Source: Piscinibacter sp. (GTDB taxonomy: Bacteria; Pseudomonadota; Gammaproteobacteria; Burkholderiales; Burkholderiaceae_C). From it: DNA of 64,000 nt. The number at the start of each line of letters is the position of its first letter. Within the stretch, counting starts at the first letter, position 1. The position numbers were made by a program, and so were the translations under genes. Below the pieces are notes generated by a model. That model worked only from the letters and a program-made list of their open reading frames with translations, searched no databases and was not told the origin of the DNA. The DNA is taken from assembly GCA_016706565.1 (NCBI GenBank), contig JADJJI010000003.1, forward strand, positions 620,001-684,000, read 5' to 3'. This document shows positions 1 through 14,017 of this stretch, in pieces.

Positions 1-1299
<1,299 letters not shown>

Positions 1300-1309
1300 C
1301 GGTCCGGGT

Positions 1310-4300
1310 TCAGGCCGCTTCGGCCAGGCTGACCGCGGCTTCCATGTCCACCGCCACGATGCGCGAGACGCCCTGCTCCTGCATGGTCACGCCGATGAGC
1401 TGCTCGGCCATCTCCATGGCGATCTTGTTGTGGCTGATGAACAGGAACTGCGTGCCCTGCGCTCATCTCGGTGACCAGCTTGGCGTAGCGCTCGGTGTTG
1501 GCGTCGTCCAGCGGCGCGTCGACCTCGTCGAGCAGGCAGAACGGCGCCGGGTTGAGCTGGAAGATCGCGAACACCAGCGCGATCGCGGTCAGCGCCTTCT
1601 CGCCGCCCGAGAGCAGGTGGATGGTGCTGTTCTTCTTGCCCGGCGGCTGCGCCATCACCTGCACGCCGGCGTCGAGGATCTCGTCGCCGGTCATCACCAG
1701 CTTGGCCTGGCCGCCGCCGAACAGCGTCGGGAACATGCGGCCGAAATGTTCGTTGACCTGGTTGAAGGTGTTGCCCAGCAGGTCGCGCGTTTCCAGGTCG
1801 ATCTTGTGGATGGCGTCTTCGAGCGTGTTGATGGCTTCGGACAGGTCGGCGTTCTGCGCGTCGAGGAAGGTCTTGCGTTCGCGCGCGGCCGTCAGCTCGT
1901 CGAGCGCAGCCAGGTTGACCGCCCCGAGCGCATTGATGTCGCGATTGATGCGGTCGATCTCGCCCTGCAGGCCGTAGAGCTTGACGCCGTTCGCCTCGAT
2001 GCCGGCCGACAGCGCCTCGAAGTCGACGCTGGCGGCGACCAGCTGCTCGAGGTACTGCGCGCCGCCGAGCTGCGCAGCCTGCTCCTCGAGCTGCAGCTTG
2101 GTGATGCGATCGCGCAGCGGCTGCAGGCTCTGCTCGTGCGTCAGGCGTTGCTCCTCCGAGCGGCGCATGCGCAGCGTCAGGTCGTCGTATTCGCTGCGCT
2201 TGGCGCCCAGCGCCGCCTCGCGCTCCAGCTTGAGCGCGAGCGCCGTCTGCAGGCCGGCCTGCGCGGCGGCATCGGTCAGCCGCTCCAGCTCCTCCTGCAG
2301 TTGCTGGACCGAGGATTCGTTGGCCGCCACCTGCTGCACCGCCGTCTCGATGCTGCGCTGCAGTTCGCCGCGCCGCGCCGCCAGCGAGCGTGCATGGAAC
2401 TGCGCCTCCTGCGACTGCCGCTCCAGCGCACGCAGCTGCTCGCGCGCCTCGGCCAGCTTGCGCTCGGCGCCGATCACGCCCTCGTCGAGCTCGGCGTGGC
2501 GCTCCTGCGTGGTGGCGAGCTGCATGTCCAGCTCCTCGAACTTCGCCTCGCCGGTGGTTCGGCGCTCGTCGAGTTCTTCGAGCTGGCCATCGAGCTCCGC
2601 CAGTTCCTCGTCGAGCTGGGCGCGGCGGCTGCTCGTCTGCTCGGCCAGCTGGCTCAGGCGCAGCAGTTCCACCTGCAGCTGGTGGGCCCGCGTCTGCGCC
2701 TCGGTGGCGTCGCGGCGTACCGTCAGCAGGCGCTGCGAGGCCTCGGTGTAGGCCGCCTCGGCGCGCACCAGCGCGCCACGCGATTCGTCGGCGATCAGCG
2801 TCTGCGCACGCAGCTGGCGCTCCAGGTTCTCGATCTCCTGCGCGCGGGCCAGCATGCCGGCCTGCTCGGAGTCGGGCGCGTAGAAGGCCACCGCGAACTG
2901 GCTGACCTGGTGGCCCTCGCGGGTCATGATGATTTCGCCGTGCGTCAACTTGCCGCGTGCGGCGAGCGCCTCGTCGATGCTGGCGGCGGTGTAGACACCC
3001 TCGAGCCAGTCGTTGAGCAGGGCTTTCAGGCCCGCATCGCCCAGGCGCAGCAGGTCGCTCAGGCGCGGCAGCGTCTGGTGCGTGTTGGCGATGGCGGCCT
3101 GCGGCGGCGTGTAGAAGGCCAGCTTGGCCGGCGGCGCGTCGTCGGCGAAGGCGCGCACGGTCTCGATGCGGCCGACCTCCAGCGCGTTCAGGCGCTCGCG
3201 CAGCGCGGATTCGAGCGCGGTTTCCCAGCCGGCTTCGATGTGCACCTTGGTCCACAGGCCCTGCAGTCCTTCGAGGCCATGGCGCGCCAGCCAGGGCTTG
3301 AGCTTGCCTTCGGTCTGCACCTTCTCCTGCAGTGCGCGCAGCGCGTCCAGGCGGGCGCTCAGGTCGGCATGCTTGCCGCTCTCGGCGTTGACCTGCTCCT
3401 GCTTGGCGCGGCGATCCTCGTCGAGCGCGGGCACCTGCTCGCCCAATTCGTGCAGGCGCGCATCGGCCACGCCCTGCGCCTCTTCGGCGGCGGCGAACTG
3501 CTGCTTGAGCTCGCCCAGGCGCTGCATGTCGGGCGAGGCGAGCTGCTGCTTCTCGGCCGCCAGGCGGTCGCGGCGCGAATTGAACTGGCGGCGCTGCTCG
3601 TCGATGTTGCGGCTCTCGGCGGCGAGCAGCTGGATCTGCTGCTGCACCTGCGCCACCACGTTGCGCTGCTCGTTGCTCTTGCCCTGCGCGGCACGCACGG
3701 CGTCTTCCAGCGAGGGCAGGTTGCCGGACTGCTCTTCGGCCTGCGCCGCGAGCACCTCGCCCTGCTCCTCGGCGGCGGCGATCTGCTCGGCGATCTGGCC
3801 GAGCTCGTCGTCGGCCTGCTGGCGGCGCTCGGCCCACTGCTCGCTCTGCACCTTCAGCTCCACCAGGCGCTGCTCGACGCGCTGGCGGCCTTCGACCACG
3901 TAGCGGATGCGCTCTTCCAGCCGGCTCACCTCGAGCGCGGCTTCGGCAAGCAGCCCCTGCGCGCCGTGCAACTCGTCGCTGGCGGCGTAGTGCGCCTGGC
4001 GGATCGTCTCCAGCTCGGCCTCGCCGTGGCGCAGCTCGGCCATGCGCGCCTCCAGCGCGTTGGTGGCCTCGAGCACGGCCTTCTTGACGCGTTCTTCCTC
4101 GCTGGCCGCGTCGCGGTGCTTGAGGAACCACAGCTGGTGCAGCTTGAGTTCGCCGCTTTGCTGCAGGCCGCGGTACTGCTGGGCCACCTCGGCCTGCTTC
4201 TCCAGCTTGTCGAGGTTGGCGTTCAGCTCGCGCAGGATGTCTTCGACCCGCGTCAGGTTCTCGCGCGTGTCCTTCAGCCGGTTCTCGGTCTCGCGGCGGC

Positions 4301-4826
4301 GCTCCTTGTACTTGGAGACGCCGGCGGCCTCTTCGAGGAACAGGCGCAGTTCCTCGGGCTTGGACTCGATGATTCGGCTGATCGTGCCCTGGCCGATGAT
4401 GGCGTAGGCACGCGGGCCCAGGCCGGTGCCGAGGAACACGTCCTGCACGTCGCGGCGACGCACCGGCTGGTTGTTGATGTAGTAGCTGCTGGTGCCGTCG
4501 CGCGTCAGCACGCGCTTGACGGCGATCTCGGTGAACTGGTTCCACTGGCCGCCGGCGCGCGCGTCTTCGTTGCTGAACACCAGCTCCACGCTGGCGCGGC
4601 TGGCCGGCTTGCGGTTGCCCGAGCCGTTGAAGATGACGTCCTGCATGGACTCGCCACGCAGTTCGCTGGCCTTGCTTTCGCCGAGCACCCAGCGCACGGC
4701 GTCCATGATGTTGGACTTGCCGCAGCCGTTGGGGCCCACCACGCCAACCAGTTGCCCGGGCAACTGGAAGTTGGTGGGCTCGGCAAACGACTTGAAGCCG
4801 GAGAGCTTGATGGAGTTCAGGCGCAT
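1310..4826 (-). CDS. smc: Chromosome segregation ATPase SMC (frameshifted near 3' end as written)
   Basis: SMC dimers organise and condense the chromosome. The chosen start gives [14 protein letters not shown], the family's conserved opening. The Walker A motif GPNGCGKSN is near residue 33. Long coiled coils flank a hinge around the middle. The C-terminal head has the ABC signature [15 protein letters not shown] and Walker [14 protein letters not shown]. Just after EMSAG the reading frame breaks at a CCC run (1455-1457). Deleting one base restores [19 protein letters not shown], the H-loop, and a stop at 1310, giving 1171 aa. An in-frame upstream ATG at 4889 adds 21 residues but lacks a clear ribosome-binding site. 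The gene is divergent from queF. Confidence 0.93.
1455..1457 (-). other. Probable single-base insertion (frameshift) in smc
   Basis: On the coding strand the run reads GGG where the SMC family reading frame needs GG. Upstream the frame gives LVTEMSAG. Downstream the +1 frame gives the canonical FISHNK H-loop and ends 10 bp before zipA. Read literally, the protein would lose its last ~50 residues, including the H-loop histidine, and gain an arginine-rich tail. A sequencing or assembly error in a short G run is the simplest explanation. Confidence 0.8.
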
Positions 4827-4894
4827 GGGAGAGCGGGGACTGTGGCCTGGCTCGAGGGCCCACGGGCCTTTGCCAAGTCCTTGATTCATATGAG

Positions 4895-4914
4895 AAAACC
4901 CGCGCTGACGCGGG
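4895..4914 (-). terminator. Stem-loop with U-tract in the smc leader
   Basis: A perfect 6-bp stem CCCGCG/CGCGGG (4899-4904 with 4909-4914) has a 4-nt loop. On the minus strand it is followed by TTTT, the form of a weak intrinsic terminator. It sits between the divergent smc and queF genes, about 70 nt before the smc start, so it cannot close an upstream gene on that strand. It could be a leader attenuator for smc or a barrier to antisense transcription. Function is inferred. Confidence 0.45.
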
Positions 4915-4977
4915 CTCTCTTCGGGGCGGGATGATACCATCGCGCCCCCGCCGAAACCCTCTCCAGACGTGACCGCC

Positions 4978-5451
4978 ATGGCCAAGAAAGCTGCCAGCCC
5001 GAGCGCGCCCAAGCAGCGCCCGATGCCGCCGAACCCGCCCACCGCCCCGAGCAGGGAACTGCATGTGTTCCCGAATCCGGCGCCGCAGCGGGACTACGTG
5101 ATCCAGTTCCAGGTGCCCGAATTCACCTGCCACTGCCCGCTGACGGGCCAGCCCGACTTCGCGCACTTCACGATCGACATGATCGCGGACGAGCTCTGCG
5201 TCGAGCTGAAGAGCCTGAAGATGTACTTCTGGAGCTACCGCAACGAAGGTGCGTTCCACGAGAAGGTGACCAACACCATCCTCGACGACATCGTCAAGGC
5301 CACGCAGCCGCGCTTCATCCGCATCACCGCCAAGTGGTACGTGCGCGGTGGCATCTACACCAACGTGGTGGCCGAGCACCGCAAGAAGGGCTGGAAGCCG
5401 CCAGCGCTCGTCGAGCTGCCGCAGCATGCGGCGCAGACCGGCCTCCTGTAG
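4978..5451 (+). CDS. queF: NADPH-dependent preQ0 reductase QueF (type I)
   Basis: Reduces 7-cyano-7-deazaguanine to 7-aminomethyl-7-deazaguanine in queuosine tRNA modification, in the cytosol. 157 aa from the ATG; a GTG three codons upstream is also possible. The motif CPLTGQPDF contains the thioimide-forming cysteine (about C53) and the general acid Asp (about D60). The family motifs ELKSLKMYFWSYRNEGAFHE follow. Length fits the short single-domain (type I) QueF. A Pro/Lys-rich N-terminal tail of about 25 residues is extra. It stands alone: none of queC, queD or queE is nearby. Confidence 0.95.
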   Translation: MAKKAASPSAPKQRPMPPNPPTAPSRELHVFPNPAPQRDYVIQFQVPEFTCHCPLTGQPDFAHFTIDMIADELCVELKSLKMYFWSYRNEGAFHEKVTNTILDDIVKATQPRFIRITAKWYVRGGIYTNVVAEHRKKGWKPPALVELPQHAAQTGLL

Positions 5452-5472
5452 GCCGCACCCGATAATCCGCCG

Positions 5473-6663
5473 ATGAATCCGCTGCTCGCGCGCCTGCACC
5501 CCTACCCGTTCGAACGACTGCGTGCACTGACGCGCGAGATCACGCCGAACCCGGCCTACAAGCCCATCGGCCTGGGCATCGGCGAGCCCAAGCATGCGAC
5601 GCCGGAACTCATCAAGCGCGCGCTGAGCGACAACCTGCAAGGCCTGGCCAGCTACCCGGCCACCGCCGGCGAACCGGCGCTGCGCGAGGCCTGCGCCACC
5701 TGGGTGCAGCGCCGCTACGGCGTCACGCTCGATGCCGCCACGCAGGTGCTGCCGGTGAACGGCTCGCGCGAAGCGCTCTTCGCACTGGCGCAGACGGTGA
5801 TCGACCCGACCCAGCCGGGCGCCACGGTGGTCTGCCCGAATCCGTTCTATCAGATCTACGAGGGTGCGGCCCTGCTCGCCGGGGCGCAGACGGCCTTCGT
5901 CAACAGCGACCCGGCGCGCAACTTCGCGTCGGACTGGGCCAGCGTGCCCGAGGCCGTGTGGGCGCGCACGCAACTGCTGTACGTCTGCTCGCCGGGCAAC
6001 CCGACCGGCGCCGTGATGCCGCTGGCGGAATGGCAGAAGCTCTTCAAGCTGAGCGATCGCCACGGTTTCGTGATCGCATCCGACGAGTGTTACTCCGAGA
6101 TCTACTTCCGCGACGAGCCGCCGCTGGGCTCGCTGGAAGCCGCGCTGCAGCTCGGCCGCAAGGACTTCCGCAACCTCATCGCTTTGACGAGCCTCTCGAA
6201 GCGCTCCAACGTGCCAGGCATGCGCTCGGGCTTCGTGGCCGGCGATGCGGCGATCCTGAAGCAGTTCCTGCTCTACCGCACCTACCACGGCAGCGCCATG
6301 AGCCCGGTGGTGCAGTCGGCCAGCATCGCCGCCTGGAACGACGAGGCGCACGTGGTCGACAACCGCAGCCTGTACCGCGCCAAGTTCGCCCAGGTCACGC
6401 CGCTGCTGGCCAGCGTGATGGATGTCGCGCTGCCCGACGCCGGCTTCTACCTCTGGGCGCGCGTGGCCGGTGGCGACGACGTAGCCTTCGCGCTGGACCT
6501 GCTGGCTCAATACAATGTGGCGGTGCTGCCCGGCAGCCTGCTGGCGCGCGAGTCCGGCGGCATCAACCCCGGCGCCGGCCGCGTGCGTCTGGCGCTGGTC
6601 GCCGGTGTCGACGAATGTGTCGAGGCCGCCCAGCGCATCGTTTCCTTCATCCAATCCCGCTGA
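5473..6663 (+). CDS. dapC: Succinyldiaminopimelate transaminase DapC
   Basis: A PLP-dependent class I/II aminotransferase converting N-succinyl-2-amino-6-oxopimelate to N-succinyl-LL-diaminopimelate in the succinylase route to lysine and peptidoglycan DAP. 396 aa. The PLP lysine is in SLSKRSN (K243). SPGNPTGA, the SDECYSEIYF segment and the C-terminal R-V-R-L carboxylate-binding region are all visible. It lies 3 bp before dapD, which supports DapC over a general aspartate aminotransferase. The gene pair opens the dap cluster. Confidence 0.92.
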   Translation: MNPLLARLHPYPFERLRALTREITPNPAYKPIGLGIGEPKHATPELIKRALSDNLQGLASYPATAGEPALREACATWVQRRYGVTLDAATQVLPVNGSREALFALAQTVIDPTQPGATVVCPNPFYQIYEGAALLAGAQTAFVNSDPARNFASDWASVPEAVWARTQLLYVCSPGNPTGAVMPLAEWQKLFKLSDRHGFVIASDECYSEIYFRDEPPLGSLEAALQLGRKDFRNLIALTSLSKRSNVPGMRSGFVAGDAAILKQFLLYRTYHGSAMSPVVQSASIAAWNDEAHVVDNRSLYRAKFAQVTPLLASVMDVALPDAGFYLWARVAGGDDVAFALDLLAQYNVAVLPGSLLARESGGINPGAGRVRLALVAGVDECVEAAQRIVSFIQSR

Positions 6664-6666
6664 CCC

Positions 6667-7488
<822 letters not shown>

Positions 7489-7525
7489 TCGACGGCCACG
7501 ACAAACCAACTCGAGGGGGATTCGC

Positions 7526-8719
7526 ATGAGCTCTGCGGGCGGAAACATGGAACGCGTGCTGCGGCTGATGGCCGAGAAGAACGCGTCCGACGTGTACCTG
7601 TCGGCAAACTCGCCGATCCTCATCAAGATCAACGGCCAGCTGCTGCAGCTGTCGGATCAGCCTCTCACCCACGCGCAGCCGCGCCAGCTGCTCGCCGAGC
7701 TGCTGACACCCACGCAGCTCGAGGAGCTCGAGGACAGCGGCGAGCTGAACATGAGCGTGGGCATCGCCGGCGTCGGCAGCTTCCGGCTCTCGGCCTTCCG
7801 CCAGCGCGGCTCGATCGCGGCGGTGTTCCGCTGCATCCCGGTGGTGATCCCGTCGCTGGAGAGCCTGAACGTCCCGACCATCCTCAACAACCTGATTCTC
7901 GAGAAGCGCGGCCTGATCCTGATGGTGGGCGCCACCGGCACCGGCAAGAGCACCACGCTCGCGTCGATGCTGGAGCAGCGCAACCAGCAGATGGCCGGCC
8001 ACATCCTTACCATCGAGGACCCGATCGAGTTCCTGTTCACCAACAAGAAGTCGGTGGTCAACCAGCGCGAGGTGGGCCGCGACACGCAGTCGCTGCAGGT
8101 CGGCCTGAAGAACGCGCTGCGCCAGGCGCCGGACTGCATCATGATCGGCGAGATCCGCGACCGCGAGACCATGACCTCGGCGATCTCGTATGCGCTGTCG
8201 GGCCACCTGGTGCTGTCGACGCTGCACGCCAACAACAGCTACCACGCGCTCGGCCGGATCCTGTCGTTCTATTCGCCGGAATCGCGCCCCGCCCTGCTCG
8301 CCGACCTGGCCGCCGGCCTGAAGGCGGTGATCTCGCAGCGCCTGGTGCGTGCCGTCGCCGGCGGCCGCGTGCCGGCGGTGGAGGTGATGCTCAACACCAA
8401 GCTGGTCTCCGAACTGATCGAACAGGGCGATTTCACCGGCGTCAAGGAAGCGATGGAGAAGTCGCTGGCCGAGGGCTCGCAGACCTTCGAGCAAGACCTG
8501 GCGCGCCTGATCACCACCGACATGATCACCCGCGACGAAGGCCTGGCCTACGCCGATTCGCCGACCAACCTGATGTGGCGGCTGCAGAACGACATGTCGC
8601 CGGTGTCGCGCATCCAGCCGAAGAAGGAAGAGAACGACGACCAGCCGACGTTCACCGAGATCCAGCTCGACGTGCGCGACGATTCGAGCACGATGTCGGG
8701 CATGCTGCGCCCGAATTGA
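7526..8719 (+). CDS. pilU: PilT/PilU-family type IV pilus retraction ATPase, PilU-like
   Basis: A cytoplasmic hexameric ATPase of the twitching-motility machine. 397 aa from the ATG preceded by GAGGGG. The N-terminal PAS-like domain opens with MERVLRLMAEKNASDVYLSA. Walker A is GATGTGKST (residues 135-143), with the Asp-box region LTIEDPIEF, Walker B CIMIGEIRDRETM and a His box HLVLSTLHANN. The C-terminal extension ITTDMITRDEGLAYADSPTN resembles PilU more than PilT. It sits inside the dap cluster with dapE starting directly at its stop, so it is probably cotranscribed with lysine genes. Assignment to PilU rather than PilT is from motif resemblance. Confidence 0.85.
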   Translation: MSSAGGNMERVLRLMAEKNASDVYLSANSPILIKINGQLLQLSDQPLTHAQPRQLLAELLTPTQLEELEDSGELNMSVGIAGVGSFRLSAFRQRGSIAAVFRCIPVVIPSLESLNVPTILNNLILEKRGLILMVGATGTGKSTTLASMLEQRNQQMAGHILTIEDPIEFLFTNKKSVVNQREVGRDTQSLQVGLKNALRQAPDCIMIGEIRDRETMTSAISYALSGHLVLSTLHANNSYHALGRILSFYSPESRPALLADLAAGLKAVISQRLVRAVAGGRVPAVEVMLNTKLVSELIEQGDFTGVKEAMEKSLAEGSQTFEQDLARLITTDMITRDEGLAYADSPTNLMWRLQNDMSPVSRIQPKKEENDDQPTFTEIQLDVRDDSSTMSGMLRPN

Positions 8720-10761
<2,042 letters not shown>

Positions 10762-10765
10762 TTCC

Positions 10766-12715
10766 ATGCTGGTACTGAACGACATCTCGCTGCGACGCGG
10801 CGTCAAGCTGGTGCTGGACCACACCAGCGTCACGCTGCAGCCCGGCGAGAAGATCGGCCTGGTCGGCCGCAACGGCGCCGGCAAGTCCTCGCTGTTCGCG
10901 CTGCTCACCGGCCGGCTGCACGCCGATGGCGGCGAGGTGCAGATGCCGCCGCGCTGGCAGCAGCGCGGCGGCATGGCCGAGGTGGCGCAGGACATGCCCG
11001 AAACCGAGGACGGTGCCACCGACTTCGTGCTTCAGGGCGACACGCCTTTGATGCTGGCGCAGCAGCGCCTGGCCGCCGCCGAAGCCGCCGACGACGGCCA
11101 CGAAATCGCCGAGGCGCACCATGCCATCCAGGACGCCGGCGGCTTCGACGCCCGCGCCCGCGCGCAGTCGATGTTGATGGGCCTGGGTTTCCGCAGCGAG
11201 CAGCTCGACGCGCCGGTGAACAGCTTCTCCGGCGGCTGGCGCATGCGATTGCAGCTGGCCCGCGCGCTGATGTGCCCGGCCGACCTGATGCTGCTCGACG
11301 AGCCGACCAACCACCTGGACCTCGACGCGCTCGTCTGGCTCGAGGCCTGGCTGCAGCGCTACCAGGGCATGCTGATCGTCATCAGCCACGACCGCGAATT
11401 CCTCGACGCGATCACCAAGGTCACGCTGCACCTCGACGAGACCAAGCTGACGCGCTACGGCGGCAACTACACCACCTTCGAAGAGATGCGCGCCGAACGC
11501 ATGGCGCTGCAGCAGGCCAGCTACGCCAAGCAGCAGGAACGCATGGCGCACCTGCAGAAGTTCATCGACCGCTTCAAGGCGAAGGCGAGCAAGGCCAAGC
11601 AGGCGCAAAGCCGCGTCAAGGCGCTGGCGCGCATGGAGAAGCTCGCGCCGGTGCTCACGGCGAGCGATTTCCAGTTCGAGTTCCGCGAGCCGCTGTCGCT
11701 GCCGAATCCGATGCTGGCCTTCAGCGACCTCGCCTGCGGGTATCGCGCCGACGATGGCAAGGAGACGCGCATCGTCTCCGGGATCGATCGCTCGGTGCTC
11801 GCCGGCCAGCGCATCGGCATCCTCGGTGCCAACGGCCAGGGCAAGTCGACCTTCGTGAAGACGATCTCGCACGAACTGCCGGCGCTCGCCGGCACGATGA
11901 CCGAGGGCAAGGGCCTGGTGATCGGCTACTTCGCGCAGCAGGAACTCGACGTGCTCTCGCCCGCCGACGGCCCGCTGATGCACATGGTACGGCTGGCGCG
12001 CGACGTCGGCCCGGCCGCGCGCGAGCAGGAACTGCGCGACTTCCTCGGCTCCTTCCGCTTCGTCGGCGAGATGGTCACGCAGCCGGTCGGCACGCTGTCC
12101 GGCGGCGAGAAGGCGCGCCTGGTGCTGGCCATGCTCGTGTGGCAGCGCCCCAACCTGCTGCTGATGGACGAGCCGACCAACCACCTGGACCTGACCACCC
12201 GCGAGGCGCTGTCGATGGCGCTCAACGAGTTCGAGGGCACGGTGATGCTGGTCAGCCACGACCGCGCGCTGCTGCGCGAGGTCTGCGACGAGTTCTGGCT
12301 GGTCGCCGGCGGCGCACTCAAGCCCTTCGACGGTGACCTCGACGACTACCAGAAGTGGCTGCTGGAGCAATCGCGCGAGGCCTCCAAGGCCGCATCGGCA
12401 CAGTCGCGCAAGCTGCGCGAGGACGCGGCGCCCAAACGCAAGGAGGACCGCAAGGCCGCCGCCGCCGCGCGCCAGGCGCGCGCCGACGAGGCCAAGCCGC
12501 TGAAGAAGGAGCTGACGCTGACCGACCACCGCATGCACGTGCTGTTCGGCGAGCGTGACAAGCTCGAGGCCACGCTCGCGGATGCGGCATCCACGCCGGA
12601 GAAGCTGGTCGAGGCCGGCAAGCGCCTGAAGGCGGTCAACGACGAGATCGAGCGGCTCGAAGCGCGCTGGCTCGATCTGAGCACCCGCATCGACGAGATG
12701 ACGGCGGCGGGCTGA
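10766..12715 (+). CDS. ABC-F family ATPase (YheS-like)
   Basis: 649 aa, no membrane helices, two ABC cassettes in tandem. The first has GRNGAGKSS, FSGGWRMRLQLARAL and MLLDEPTNHLDLDAL. The second has GANGQGKST, LSGGEKARLVLAML and LLMDEPTNHLDLTTR. A P-site tRNA-interaction linker with KSKQAQSRVKAL-like basic helices lies between, and a charged coiled-coil tail forms the C terminus. ABC-F proteins act on stalled ribosomes. The length and C-terminal extension fit the YheS subgroup; Uup is the nearest alternative. It starts 4 bp after prmB, which makes a translation-related pair. Confidence 0.88.
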   Translation: MLVLNDISLRRGVKLVLDHTSVTLQPGEKIGLVGRNGAGKSSLFALLTGRLHADGGEVQMPPRWQQRGGMAEVAQDMPETEDGATDFVLQGDTPLMLAQQRLAAAEAADDGHEIAEAHHAIQDAGGFDARARAQSMLMGLGFRSEQLDAPVNSFSGGWRMRLQLARALMCPADLMLLDEPTNHLDLDALVWLEAWLQRYQGMLIVISHDREFLDAITKVTLHLDETKLTRYGGNYTTFEEMRAERMALQQASYAKQQERMAHLQKFIDRFKAKASKAKQAQSRVKALARMEKLAPVLTASDFQFEFREPLSLPNPMLAFSDLACGYRADDGKETRIVSGIDRSVLAGQRIGILGANGQGKSTFVKTISHELPALAGTMTEGKGLVIGYFAQQELDVLSPADGPLMHMVRLARDVGPAAREQELRDFLGSFRFVGEMVTQPVGTLSGGEKARLVLAMLVWQRPNLLLMDEPTNHLDLTTREALSMALNEFEGTVMLVSHDRALLREVCDEFWLVAGGALKPFDGDLDDYQKWLLEQSREASKAASAQSRKLREDAAPKRKEDRKAAAAARQARADEAKPLKKELTLTDHRMHVLFGERDKLEATLADAASTPEKLVEAGKRLKAVNDEIERLEARWLDLSTRIDEMTAAG

Positions 12716-12763
12716 ACGCCCCGCTGCCAATCCATGTGCTGCTCAGGGTCATTAGATTGCACA

Positions 12764-12774
12764 CAATTCAATTG
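12764..12774. promoter_or_regulatory. Candidate OhrR operator
   Basis: The 11-bp CAATTCAATTG is a palindrome around one central base, in an unusually A/T-rich stretch 25 bp before the ohrR start. OhrR/MarR operators in several bacteria are palindromes containing CAATT/AATTG arms. Placement directly upstream of ohrR-ohr supports autoregulation. Not proven by sequence alone. Confidence 0.5.
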
Positions 12775-12798
12775 CTCGCTTTCAACTACAGTTCACCC

Positions 12799-13287
12799 AT
12801 GGCACGCGCACACACCCCCGCCAAAGCCCAGCGTCCGATCGACTGGCTGCAGCTCGACAACCAGCTCTGCTTTGCGCTCTATTCCGCCTCGCTGGCGATG
12901 ACCAGGGTCTACAAGCCCTTGCTCGAGCCGCTGGGCCTGACCTACCCGCAGTACCTGGCCCTGCTGGTGCTGTGGGAGCGCGACGGCCTGGCCGTGAACG
13001 AGCTCGGCGAACGCCTCTTCCTCGACTCCGGCACGCTGACGCCGCTGCTCAAGCGCATGGAGGCCGCCGGCTGGCTGAGCCGCCAACGCGCCAGCGACGA
13101 CGAGCGGCGCGTGCTCGTGAGCCTCACGGCCGACGGCCAGGCGCTCAAGCGGCGCGCCCAGTCCGTGCCGCGCGCGCTGGCCGCCGCCACCGGCTGCAGT
13201 GCCGACGAACTCGTCGCGCTCACCCAGAGACTCCAGCATCTGCGCACGCAGCTGCTCGATGCCCAGCCCCTGTCCCCCACCCACTGA
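12799..13287 (+). CDS. ohrR: Organic-hydroperoxide sensor repressor OhrR (MarR family)
   Basis: 162 aa winged-helix regulator. The conserved sensing cysteine is in the N-terminal motif [13 protein letters not shown] second cysteine in TGCSADEL suggests the two-Cys, disulfide-forming class known from Xanthomonas. The recognition and wing regions [16 protein letters not shown] and [13 protein letters not shown] are standard MarR. OhrR represses ohr until oxidised by organic peroxide. ohr follows 10 bp downstream in the same direction. Confidence 0.93.
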   Translation: MARAHTPAKAQRPIDWLQLDNQLCFALYSASLAMTRVYKPLLEPLGLTYPQYLALLVLWERDGLAVNELGERLFLDSGTLTPLLKRMEAAGWLSRQRASDDERRVLVSLTADGQALKRRAQSVPRALAAATGCSADELVALTQRLQHLRTQLLDAQPLSPTH

Positions 13288-13297
13288 AGGAAGCACC

Positions 13298-13720
13298 ATG
13301 GCCCTCGAGAAAGTGATCTACACCGCGCACGCCACCACCACCGGCGGCCGCGAAGGCACGTCCAAGTCCGACGATGGCAAGCTCAGCGTCACGCTGGCCC
13401 CCCCGAAGGAAATGGGCGGCAGCGGCAACGGCACCAACCCCGAGCAGATGTTCGCCGCCGGCTACTCGGCCTGCTTCATGGGCGCGATGAAGTTCGTCGC
13501 CGGCACGCAGAAGAAGGTCGTCCCGGCCGATGCGAGCATCACCGCGGACGTGGGCATCGGCCCGATCCCGGCCGGCTTCGGCATCCAGGTCGCGATGCAG
13601 ATCAGCGTGCCGGGCTGGTCGAAGGCCGACACGCAGGCGCTGGTCGATGCGGCGCACAAGGTGTGCCCGTACTCGAACGCCACCCGCGGCAACATCGACG
13701 TGACGCTGACGGTGGTTTGA
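13298..13720 (+). CDS. ohr: Organic hydroperoxide resistance protein Ohr
   Basis: 140 aa OsmC/Ohr-family thiol peroxidase that reduces organic and fatty-acid hydroperoxides. The two catalytic cysteines are in [16 protein letters not shown] and [13 protein letters not shown]. The Arg and Glu of the active site are in GGREGTS and [11 protein letters not shown]. The start has a good upstream GAAGGAAG ribosome-binding site. It is cotranscribed with ohrR and is followed by the tandem palindromic repeats, which may serve as its terminator. Confidence 0.96.
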   Translation: MALEKVIYTAHATTTGGREGTSKSDDGKLSVTLAPPKEMGGSGNGTNPEQMFAAGYSACFMGAMKFVAGTQKKVVPADASITADVGIGPIPAGFGIQVAMQISVPGWSKADTQALVDAAHKVCPYSNATRGNIDVTLTVV

Positions 13721-13740
13721 GCCCCCTCCCCGACGCCGCT

Positions 13741-14017
13741 CAGGCCAGGGCGACGGCCCTGCGAAGCTGGCCAGCGACGGCCTGAGTTGAGTCGCCTGCG
13801 CTGCGCACTTTCAGGGCGCTTCGCGACTCAGGCCAGAGCGAAGGCCCTGCGAAGCTGGCCAGCGACGGCCTGAGTTGAGTCGCCTGCGCTGCGCACTTTC
13901 AGAGGCGCTTCGCTTCGGCGACTCAGGCCAGAGCGAAGGCCCTGCGAAGCTGGCCAGCGACGGCCTGAGTTGAGTCGCCTGCGCTGCGCACTTTCAGAGG
14001 CGCTTCGCTTCGGCGAC

